64,000 bases of DNA, from the NCBI RefSeq assembly GCF_000002075.1, contig NW_004797660.1, forward strand, positions 332,655-396,654, given 5' to 3'. Origin of the DNA: Aplysia californica. Taxonomy: Eukaryota > Mollusca > Gastropoda > Aplysiida > Aplysiidae. Below are positions 46,500 through 58,399 of this stretch, in pieces (within the stretch, counting starts at the first letter, position 1; the number at the start of each line of letters is the position of its first letter). The notes under the pieces are model-generated. The model saw only the letters and a list, made by a program, of their open reading frames with translations. It was not told the origin of the DNA and did no database searches. A program made the position numbers and the translations under genes.

Positions 46500-48490
46500 T
46501 TCTATGAATGTCAGTCGACCCACTGCCCCTAGATCTAGATCAGGCAGACGTGTGCTGCAACCGGATTTGACACTATACAGGGAAAGGATTCTCGTCCTGG
46601 ACCAAGCTCGTTTCCTCTGCGTTATATTCGACAAAAAACTCAATTCATACCACAAACGCCAAAGTTTCAAAGACCTTCGTGTGAGGTGCCAGAAAGCGCT
46701 TAACGCTTTGAAAATGCTATCGCATCCGGAGTGGGGCGGAGACTCAAAACACCTTCTCCACTGTAAAGTTACCTGGCGGTCCGATGAGTCTGGTCTGTCG
46801 GGGGGCCCCCGTCCAAGATTAATGTTCCCTCGTCGTGGTCCTGAGTTCGACTGAATACCTCAGTGAGTCTCTCAGACGATGTCTCTCTATTTTGCGCCGG
46901 ACTCTTGACGTCATCCAAGGGCGTGCCACTCCCCTAATAATCTTGTCCCCACAGTAAAGATAAGAGTCATGTCCCTTGACATCTCCCTTGTCCGGTCCAG
47001 GCTTGACTACGGCTGTCAAGTCTACGGATCGGCAGAACCACACATCCTGAAAATGCTAGACCCAGAACAAAACCAAGGACTCCGCCTCGCTCTGGGGGCT
47101 TTCCGCACTTCCCCGGTGGAGAGCCTCCAGGCCGAGGCAAACATACCATCACTCTCACTCAGACGCACACAACTCTCACTACAATACGCAATTAAACCGA
47201 ACTCACCACCAGAAAATCCAGCGCACAACTGCATTTTTAAAACAAACCCAGAAATCATAAACAAATTCCAAAACAACGAAAAACTCATCAAACCCTTCGG
47301 CCTCAGAATCCTTGAAGACCTCAAAAACGTACACTTTTCCAAACAAGACATCCAACAATTTCTTTTCCCCGACCTCCCTCTGTGGCACCTCACCAAGGCA
47401 AAAGTAGACTTACAGCTGACCACATACAACAAAGAAAGCACAAACCCCAAAACTTTTAAAGCAGAATACAAAAAACTTATAGATGATTTATACCCCGGTG
47501 CGGAGCTCATCTTCACGGATGGCTCCAAAAAAGAGAATTATGTGGGCGCAGCGGCCCTACCTTCCAACAGTACACGCCAGAGAAGACTCCATCCTGAAGC
47601 CTCCATTTTCTCTGCGGAGGCCACTGCCATTGACATGGCACTGGACTCCGTAGAAAATTCTCCTAACAAATCTTTCCTTATCCTTTCTGACTCTCTGTTT
47701 TGCATCACCTCACTCACAGACTACACACTCCTACACTTAAAAATAGTTAGGCTACAACAGAAAATTCACACCCTATCTGTACCTAGCTATGTGGGCATCC
47801 GAGGAAACGAGCAGGTAGACGACCTGGCGAAGAAATCCTTTCATCCCTTCTGTTGGGATCAACGACAAACACTCTCCCACAGACTGACTTAAAAAATTTT
47901 ATAAAGTAAAAAAGTACACCTCCAGTCTGTGGGAGAGCCACTGGAAAAAACAGAAAAATAACAAACTCTGTATGGTAATATAAAACCCAAACTGGAACCG
48001 CGAAATCCTGTGGACCTCTCTAGAGGAGACGAAGTCATTTTTACTCGATTGCACATCGGACACACGGCCCTGACGCACAAATACCTCCTACAGGGAGATG
48101 AGAAGCCGTTCTTTGTCGGATGCGACACAGATTTTACCATTAGACACATTTTAACCGAATGTCTACACTTTGGAGAGATCCGAAGGAAATATTCAAATGC
48201 AAGAAATTGCAAGACATTTTTTCCGTCGTTGGTCCCAACAGAATCTTGGATTTTATGAAGGCCATTGGTCTTTATGGGAAATTATAAAATGAAACAATAT
48301 TGTTAAAAATGTTATTATTTATAAGAGTTGTTTTCAATTGAAAATATGTTTACACCTAAATTTAATATTTTAACGTTTTAAAGTCTAATAGTTGACCAAC
48401 CGTGCATTGAACTATTGCGAATGCAACCAACTTGTGTTTCGCGCACTCATATGACCTTATGCAGTTGCGAGCGCCGTAAAACCCCATACT
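46500..48490 (+). mobile_element. I/Jockey-group LINE with RNase H, 5'-truncated
   Basis: Starts within the RT thumb (FLCVIFDKKLNSYHKRQ, ALNALKMLSHPEWGGDSKHL). After ~190 bp of unrelated sequence it continues LVRSRLDYGCQVYGSAEP, LDPEQNQGLRLALGAFRTSP, then RNase H: ELIFTDGSKKEN (about 47510), SAEATAIDMALDS, ILSDSLFCITS and GIRGNEQVDDLAKK (about 47793-47832). After stops comes the C-terminal FTRLHIGHTALTHKYLLQG with the knuckle C..D..IRHILTEC. The ~230 bp 3' region ends GCAGTTGCGAGCGCCGTAAAAC, the same tail as SINE families A and B. Inactive: several stops or frame changes. Confidence 0.85.
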
Positions 48491-49100
48491 AAACAACTAA
48501 AAACTAAACAAGTTTTCAAAATGATAGAATAGACTTCCTGTTAGCAGACTCGAAAGAAAATATAGCACTGAGAGACGATTTTTGGTCATTTCAGCCCTTT
48601 TTTTGTTCCCTTCGAAACGTAAAAATGAGAAGAAAAGCTCTCCCCCGACTTCAGTATATGTCTCATATTTTCACTTCTATATTAGGTACATATATACATG
48701 ACTTTCAGCATTTCTTTGTATTACTTGAGGCAACCTACTTGGGAAGTTTGAATCATGCTGTTGTTGTACTTTTTGAGATATGACCTTTAAAAGATGGAAA
48801 ATTGTTGATTTCATATGACGCCTTCGATATTGCATAATCACTTTTAGAAACCCAAAACTAATATAATTGGAATAAATCTTCAATATATTGTATCCCCATA
48901 TGATAGATTATTTTTTAACCTTCAGTTTGATGGGCCATAAGATATGGTTTCTGCGTGTTTAGTTGGACGTTTTGACATTTTCCTTTGGTGGGGTAGGGGC
49001 GTAAAATAGATCAGGGAAAAGCCCTGGGCCAGTGGTTGATTTTGGCCGGGTAGGAAAAGAGTTAAAATTGTAATGAATGTTTCTTTGTTTCAAAGGTACA
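48491..49100. other. Upstream region of the METTL13-like gene
   Basis: No gene is recognised. It probably contains the promoter and 5' UTR of the methyltransferase gene. A TTTGTTTCAAAG sequence just before the start codon could be an acceptor for an untranslated first exon. Confidence 0.35.
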
Positions 49101-52100
49101 ATGGATCTTCTTCCTACAAGTCACACAGAGTTCAGCCAACCTGACTACTGGGACCGATTTTTCAAGAAACGAGGGAAAATCCCGTTTGAATGGTAAATAG
49201 TAGCTTTACAATAACTATACATATTTTAACCTACCCGAGATGGAATTGCAAAGAAGCAAGAGAACAATTGCATCTTAAACATTTTCTGTCTCAGATGGGG
49301 AAATTTAGGGGGAGTGGGTCCAGAGGGCCAGCTCGTAGGCAGTGGTATCAAGGGTCGCCTGTCCGGTCGGCAAGATGTGGTAAAAACTTCACACCTCCCA
49401 AGTGCCATCCTAGCCTCTCTGATAATGGCCTGTATCAGTCTTACTTATCCATTGCCACAAGTGTTAGCATCTCCAAGGACATCTGTTTGACGAATTAAAA
49501 ACTGAAACCATTGAACTTCTCCTCTGTATCCATTGTTCTTAGCCCCCACCCATTGATGTAATTATAAGCACAATCAGCTCTAAAACCACCCTTGTCCTGT
49601 ATGTAACAATGATTCAAGAAACGTTTACAGTCAGGGCGGCAGGCCGTGGTCAAATTAATTTCACACTTCTGGCTCCCGAGGACAGTTTTCATGCTGGAGC
49701 CACTCAAGCACTTCCACCAGCAGTGGTGAGAAATCTTGCCCACACCACCTTGACCAACTGCACCACTTGGGGCTCACATGGATGGGTAACAGCAACCCTC
49801 AAACCACACCCCTTCTCCCCCCTCCCCCCTTCCTGCCTTCCTTGCCTGGCGGCGTTGCATAAATGTTATCTGATGGAACTAAATTTAGTTTTGTTTCAAA
49901 TCAAGGCTGAGCAAGCAAAGCATAATTTTCCATCCTCAACAGGAATTTCTGTTTCTGGATTGAGTAGGTTTCTGTCTCAGACAGATGTATTATTTATAAA
50001 AGAATTTATCATGGGAGGGGCAGGGAGATATCGTTTGGCAGTTAAGGTAGGTTCCTGTAAGTGATTGCAAGTTTTTTTAAACTTTGGTTTATCATCATGA
50101 TCTTGATTCAGTGGAAATGTATTGGATAAAGAGTGTGTACATTTTTTTATTTTTTGATCAGGCTTTTGCACACCCTAGAATAACTTTCAGAGTCTTAGTG
50201 TAAAAATTAATGTGAAGCAATCCAGTTTAAATGGTATTGATAGTTATTGTCTTTTGTTATGAAGTTATGACCGACCTACCATTGTAGACAATTCAAATGG
50301 AAAAGAACGTGAAAGTGGATGCAAATGACTGCATGCTTATTTTGGGATTATTTTCTTACTTTTACTCAGAACACTCTGATGTGAAAATATAATATTTGCG
50401 AGTACAAATTGTATATGTATTTTCTGTTTTCTAGGTATGGTGAGTACCCTCAGCTGAGCCATGTGATCCATAAGTACATCACGCCATCCAACTTGGTCCT
50501 GGTAGTGGGCTGTGGTAACTCTGCTCTCAGTGAGAATATGTACGACAATGGCCTACAAAATCTTGTCAACATTGACATCAGTGATGTGGTCATTCGTCAG
50601 ATGACAGACAGACACAAAGTGAAACGACCAAAAATGACATTTGAAAAAGTGGATGTCACTCAGGTTTGTGCGTTGATTTTCCTGTTTAAATGTGTATTTG
50701 AATCAAATTTCTTATTTAAATATGATCTTTGTGGACTTCAGCTCATTGATGTCTTAGCTTCTGGATCCCACCCTTTTGTTATTTAGATCTCTATTGAGGT
50801 GTTTTAGAAGTTGACTTAATGGCTTGCTAAAAATTCTAAACAAAAGTAAGAAGAGATGGTTCTTGGGATTTTGTTTTCTATTTTCAAGTCCATTTTTGCA
50901 AAAAGTATTGAGCCCTTGACCGGTGGCGTATAAAATTGCTCAAATTCCTAGTCACTGGTGCAGCGGTGAGCGAGACCCTATTCCCAACCTGTCTTCTGGA
51001 GGTCAGGGCTCAAAGGGTACTGACTGACCTGCTCAAAGTTTGTCAAAGCACTGCTTTCTTTTTAGTGTCAGCAAATGGTTTTGCTTTCATTTTGTCTCCT
51101 TTTTCATTATGTTTTATTTTTACCTGTTTTTAATCTTAAACCTGTTTTTAATCTTATACCTTTGCTTGCGCTCTTGTTCACAGACATTGCTGATAGGTCT
51201 TCCATCAGCTGTATCTTTTTTTGTTATTATCTAACATTGTTAGCTCTAAGTGACTGTCATTATGTAAATTTTCTTGTTTGTGACAGACTGAACAAAAAAA
51301 AAAATTTAATTTGATTGCAGATGGCCTATACAGATATGCATTTTAATGCTGTACTGGATAAAGGAACCTTAGATGCCCTTCTGGTCAGTGAAGAGAAAGA
51401 CGTAATTGAAAATATACACCGTATGTTTGCTGAAGTGTGTAGATGTTTGAAGCTTGGAGGTCGCTACGTTATCATCTCACTGCTTCAGGACCATGTACAG
51501 AGAACTCTTCTTCGCTACTTTACAGAATTGTAAGTCTGTATTATTTTGATATTTTTAGTCTTTTATACGAAAGTCACTTTGGGTGAGCTGCTAATCTGGT
51601 TTGATAAAGTTCTACTTCTGTGCTAGCTATCTGTGTTTGAATTCTTCTTCTGCGTTTTTTAAAGCTTTTGCTGTACTCATTCTCTGAGATGGCCTTTTCT
51701 GTTTACTTTGTTTTTAGATGTAGACTTTCTTTGTTTGATGAAGACACATCATTGAAGTTTCAGAGTTCATTCAGATTTTGTCCAACAGTTGATGCTTAGC
51801 TGTGCAGAAAGTATTTCCAGACTTTGAAAAACCTCTGTGGTGCGGAATTCTTTTCTTTATTGGTATCAGGTTTTTGTTTATCTTCTTACCATTTTGTCTC
51901 TATTGATGTATGACCCATTCTTTCTTGTTTTAAATTTTATCGCTTCAACTAAAATTCTCAAACTTTACAGATCCTGGCCAATCAGAATTCATCGTATTCA
52001 CATGGAGGCTGAAGGTGGCGGTCAAGATTCATTATCAATGCCTGTCTTTGCCGTGGTCATTACCAAGCTGAAAAGCATACCTGGGATGCCCCAGGTAAAC

Positions 52101-55100
52101 TGATGATTTTTCAAATACTGTTTTGTATTGGTATGGAGCATCAGTATTGTAAGTGAAACTTCCAGTAAATGTACTGGACATTCGTCAGTCACGATTTTTT
52201 ATTCTCCAGTGTTGTATGTGTTGTCAAATACACCTTTCAACACTGTAAGGTTGGCTATGAGGCATGACTTCCAAATTGGATACATCCAAAAGTGTCAAGC
52301 CAAGTGAATGGAGAGGAGGGGCTCTCGTGGTCTAGAGGTTATGGTGTTCGCCTCTCATTCAATAGGTCTCGAGTTCAAAACCTGACAGCGACAGAAAAAT
52401 TTTTTCTGTAAAATTTCTCCTTTCACCTCTTTTCCTGTTCTCTAACCTAGTTCTGTCATCTGCTTTCATCTCCACTTTCTGCCCCCTCCTCTCTTCCCTT
52501 TGCCCTTCCTCTGGGCTCTTAACTCTCTCTGTAGCCTTTCTACTGCTACTCCTTGGCTCCTTCTTACTGCTGTCTTTCAGCTACACCCCTAATCTTATGG
52601 CAAGTAAGATCTAACACCTAGCCTTCTCGGATAAGGGCGAAGAATCTCAGAGGTCACGTGTGCAAATTGCGCTCATTAAAGATCAGTTGGTGGTCCTAAA
52701 AATCGAGAAGAGTGGTCATCAGCGGCCACCCGAGCAAAATTCCAAATTCCTACCAAGCAGAAAATGTTTAATGTGTCCCGCACGCTCATATGACCTTGTG
52801 CAGTTGCGAGCGCTGTAAAAACAGAGGATAGAGAGCTTTGAAAACTCACAAAAGTTTAAGAATGCTTCTTCTGTCTTCCTGTTTTACCGGCTGCTGTGGC
52901 TCAGTAGATTATGAACTCAGCCTGCTCTTACAAGTTTGGGTGTTGAATTCAAGTGGGATCTGAATTGTTCATACCCTTCCTTGAATTGTTTTCCTTTTTG
53001 CTTGGTGTTCTGACAACAGATCAAGTGTGCTGCCTATGAGGCCTTTTGTAAAAGCATTGACTTTCAGTAACAGCAAACAGCAAATTAACAACCAAAGATA
53101 GAACCTGACAGCAATCTGCAGTAAAGACAATAGGAAAAAGAAAAGAGTGCTTTAACTCAAGCCCCCCCCCCCCCCGTCCTCTAACCCCAGATCGTGGAGG
53201 TTTGTCGATATGAAGATCGAGTGGACAGATTGGAAGATGTGAAATATCTGTCTGAGATCGTGCGAGACATGCAGTACTACCATATTGTGAGGCAGCAGCT
53301 GGCTGGCAAGTGAGTAGAGGGTCCAGTGAGTGATGTTTAGGTTCTGCTTTTCTGGGTATGTATAAAAGTTTCTGACTTTGTATTTGCTCATTTGTTTGAG
53401 AGGAAGTAAAAATCACAATTTCGAGTAATAAAGGAGGGCATGTGATGTTTGCTTCGTTTCCATCTGTTCCAAGAAAAATTAGTCATTTTTACGTCTGGTC
53501 AGTTTCTGACACAAGCACAGGAGAGATCATGCTAAAACAAGTTGCTGTCGCTTTGAAATGTGCTTTTACAAGTGATAATAACATAAGAAAAATTCCGTTT
53601 TACCCAGAATGCTAGCAGCTGGAGACCACTGTATATTAGATTTTGGAAATAAATAGAATTATTAATCCTGAATTTGAAATGTCAACCTCTTTTTTCACCC
53701 ACATTACAGAATGTGCTACTACAGCTAGTTGTCCTATTGAAAGATACTTTTTGTGCCTCTAATTTAATTTGATGTAGACTTATTGTTCAAGAAAAAATAT
53801 TGACAGAGGCTGCAGATTGATTGGGCTTTGTATGATCTCCTTATCCCTTTGTGAATATCACTGTCCATAGCTCTATCTTGTTTGTAATTCTCGTGAACTC
53901 TTTAATTCCTTGGGGATAACCCCTCGGGGCGGTGCTACTGACTGAACTGTCTTTAGGCCATTCCCAAACGGGGGACACTAATATGTTCTTATGCACAGTA
54001 GAATTCAGGATCAATAACAACATGCACAGTAGAATTGGAAATTTTAAATGGGCTGATTCATTAATGTCATGCTCATAACTGTGCCTGAACTGCAATAGGG
54101 AACTGCTGCTTTTTCTTTCCTAATCCTTACTATCATCATTTTTTCTCTACTTCTTTTGTATGTTTGTCACACACTTGTGACCCACTATTTCCCGGTTGCC
54201 TTGATAGTCGAAGTAGACTTTGTGCTGTTGAAACTAGGGAAGTAAGCAGAGTAAGTCTGATTCCCTGTAAGGACTTCTCTGTTGACATCCACCCCTTGGC
54301 GCTCATATGACCTTTTGCCTTTGTGATCGCCGTAAAACCTCTTCTAAAAAAAAAATTTTTTTTGAAAAACTCAAGTCCTTGGAGATGGTTAGAGAGAGCT
54401 TCTGGTCATTCCTACTTCTTTCCCATTCCCATATTTTTTTCCACATAATATGATCTCGAGGGTTTTTATTAAAGTTCTTTAGCTCTTGATGAAGTGTTCC
54501 CAATATGTTTCTCTTTATCTCATACTCAAACCTGTGCCCTGTGTCCCCAGGATGTCCAGCGATCAGCAGATTACGCTGGAACTGCACACCCCTGACTCCA
54601 ACATGCCACGGTACAGTCTCACGGTGGTCGACTCACCAGACAAGATGGAGAACAAATTTGCCATCTTCATTGTACCTCAAGGAAGGTGAGAGAATGAAAC
54701 TGCTGTTGTCATCATCTCAGGTTCTGATGCTTGAGAGTCAGGGAAAACTGAGATAGAAAAAGTAAGATGTTGGGCGAAATGGAAGAGGGAGCAGTTGATG
54801 ATTGAACCTGAAAAGACTTGCCATAGATCTAACAAACAGCCCAATCATGGTCGAATCATCTGCACATTTTATCAACTTGATGTTATTGCTTTTAATTTGT
54901 CATTCATTCGTTTACAGTGTAAACAAAACTGGTGACAAAACAACACAGTCTTGCTGTGATGTGTGTCAATACTATGCAATGTTCTAAAATTGAGAAATTC
55001 CTTCACAGGGAGACGGAATGGCTGTTCTCTACTGACAAGGGCCGGCTTCATCTCACAGCCAGTGCTGGCTTTCAGCGCCTAGTGGTGGTAGGGTTGGGTC

Positions 55101-56071
55101 GAGGTCACGAATATGACAATCTTGAAGCTATCAAGGCAGAACTTTCCCTCAAGGTCATGGAGTTAGCTCCGCCTAAATGCCCTCCTAGAGCACAGGTTTG
55201 TGACATAACGCAAATGTTCGATGTTCTTCTTCTTTTTGTATTATAAATTCACTGAAGTCTGTTTTTAATACACTCACTTGTAATAATGCTTCTATAAAAC
55301 AGTCTGTAGTCTTGAGTGGAGGGTTGGGGGGGGGGAGAAGAAAATGATTATTTAACTCAAAAGTGAAGTGTCCACCTCTTTTTTTCCAAAGCACATAGTT
55401 CTGTGATTGGTTCATTGGTTTGTACAAGTATGAATGGATGGTAAATGACTGGAATTTCATTCAGTGCTTTGGATATGATAGATATAACATTTGATTTTCT
55501 TCCATTAGGGCAAAACATTCAGAGGTCACATGTGCACATTGCATAATCTACTGACATGATAGTCATTTAAAGCCACTGAACTAGTTGACTATTGAGGTCA
55601 GGAGCCTGGAGCTTTAACTTAAAGCAAAATTATACATTAACCCCTAGCTAGAACAGAAACACTGGGGTACTATTAAGAAACAGTTAAGGGAATTGACAGT
55701 GGTAGGGAACATGACCAGATAAATATGGAAATATGTAGGTCTATTGAGGTTATTACTTCCAATTAACTTTTACCCAATGTTTATAGTCCAGTGGTTCTCA
55801 ACCTTTTTCAATCCGCGACCCCCTTTTGATTGTTTGGCAAATGAAACGACCCCTCGTACCCCAACCACTAAATAAAGTAATAAAGAAACCCTTTTAATCA
55901 TCCCCCCCCCCCAAAAAAAAAGCATACAATCCAGCAGCAGACAATTAAAGAGGCCTATATTACATATTAACTACTGAACAATAACTGTACCTTTGATGTT
56001 TTAAATCACTCCTATTTCAAGCAAATACAAATCGAGAAAAAGGAGAGAACACACACACACACAGATACACA

Positions 56072-56170
<99 letters not shown>

Positions 56171-58339
56171 AGATTTAAAGAAAAAATAAACTGGTGAGAG
56201 GGCTGTGCCTGTAGTTCAGCGACCAGTTTTGAAATTCTCGGGGAAGTCTTGGATAAAGCAAGGTACATATCTCTCTCTCTCTCTCTCTCTCTCCTCATTT
56301 TATATCCCTACTTTCGCCATCCCCACCCACTCCCCCACTCACACACACACCACTGTAAACATTTTATATAATGTGAAAGAGCTGGAATAATTATGGTAGT
56401 GTCAAGAAACAATATTGTGATTAATGTATGATGGAAGTTACTGAGTTAATAGAAACTGACTTGAACGGCATAGAAACAGAAACACTACTAGAGTATGCTA
56501 GAAAACAAACTGAAAGTGAGAAGCACAATGAACTGCTGGTCATGGCCTCTGGTACTTTAACCAAAGATTTTTACTTTCTACTAAGTTTCTACACACCCAC
56601 ACACAATATCGACGTGCACTCGACCTGTAAATAATATGTAATAAGAACAGTACTGTATGATGGCAAAAAGTCAATTGATACGGTACCAATGACGCTGTCC
56701 CATGCAGATTAAGTCTACAATCAGATACTATACAAAGCTGGACAAAGTTAGCACACAACAGTTTTCCATCATTATGTTATCAAACGTTCTTCATCTCACT
56801 TCTCAGTTTTCAGACCACTGTGGTAACAAAGTGGGAAGTGTGTCAAATGCTAATTATAGAACTTGGTGTCTAGCTGGGGTGACGGTGGATAAGGGGAGGG
56901 AAGGGAGGGGGTAGGCCCATTGTTTTCGGCCCAGACTCTGACGGCCGAGAGCCTATCGCTCCTCGTTATAATTCTCCTTATATATCTTCACTAGACGATT
57001 CCTCTTTTCGCCGGCTAGACTCATATGGGCCAGGTACGTTGTTAGTGGGGAGAAAGCAATGAATAGTCACCAAACATGAACTATAGGTGGCTAAAAATTC
57101 AATAAACAAAAAAGATTAGTGCCATGCTGACAATGAATGTTCTGATGATAGTAGACAAAGGCTGGATGATAAGTACATGTATTGAGCTGATAAAATATTT
57201 TATGTGTCTGTGCTGCTCAAGACTCAAGACAGTCTCATTACTGATTTTGTAAGCAACACGGAGGCCAATTTGGCAATCAAGGGCTGGTGCGATAAACAAA
57301 GGTGAAGGAATGAGGCTCTGTCGCGACAAAACAGCAGTGAATCCCACTTGTCTATTTGAATGCGTTTAAATCGGCAAGGTGCTTTTTGAATGTTGATACA
57401 TGTTTATTCGGATTTACTTAAAACTGAATGAAAATCATCATCAGCAATAAATCTCTGACAAAAATTTGACCGCCACCGCCGGTCTTGCCCAGTTAACAAA
57501 CCGCCCCTGCCTGTAGGCAAGTCTTTGGGTCCACAAATCAATTGAGAAATGCCTGCTGACCTCATCTTTTCTTTGCACTTCCAGGAAGAACTTGATCTCC
57601 TCTCTCGGCTCGAAGACGCGACATACAACGTTTCCTTTCGATAACCATCGAACTTGAGTGTAGAAAAGCAGTGTTTCATGATCTGCACTCATGTCAAAAC
57701 AGAGTTCCTTGAACAGTCGGGTATTTAGGGGGCTGTGTTTCACATAGTTGGCAATCTTAACAGTCGATTCCAACGTTTCCTTCAAAGTGGGATTGAGAGT
57801 CTTGCAAGCTAGTGCATATATATCTATGTATCATGCAGTGAACGCCTTTTGCGTATGGTGCTTTGTCTTTCACTTTTACCTGAAAGCCCAACTTAGATCC
57901 CATCGTGGCTGGGGTACCATCAGTACAAATACCACACACATTCTTTCACTCAAGACCCTCGTTTTCCAAAAAAGGAGGCTAACTTGTTCATGACATCATC
58001 AGCTGTTGTGGTGGTGTCCAGTGGGGTGCAAAAAAAAACCCCATTCTTCTTTCACATCTTTTCCCAACACGTATCTCGCAAAGACCAGTCACTGTGAGCA
58101 GGATGCCACATCAACTGATTCGTCAAGCTGGAACGAGAACTTGGGGGAAGCATTAGCCTCCTCTACAACCTGTTACTTAATAAATGTTTGAAGACATGCG
58201 TACAATACGCCTCTTGACAGTATCATTTGAAAGGGGAACTTGCTGCAATTTCTGTGCACTAACCTCACCTAACATCAGCTGTGCCATCTTTATCGTGCAA
58301 AGCTTTATAAGTGTTTCTCCAATTGTGTGTGGTTTCTTT

Positions 58340-58399
<60 letters not shown>

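Noticed and set aside
49609-50064. 151-codon frame within METTL13 intron 1
   Set aside because: No motif, low-complexity proline/cysteine stretches, and it does not join the neighbouring exons in phase.
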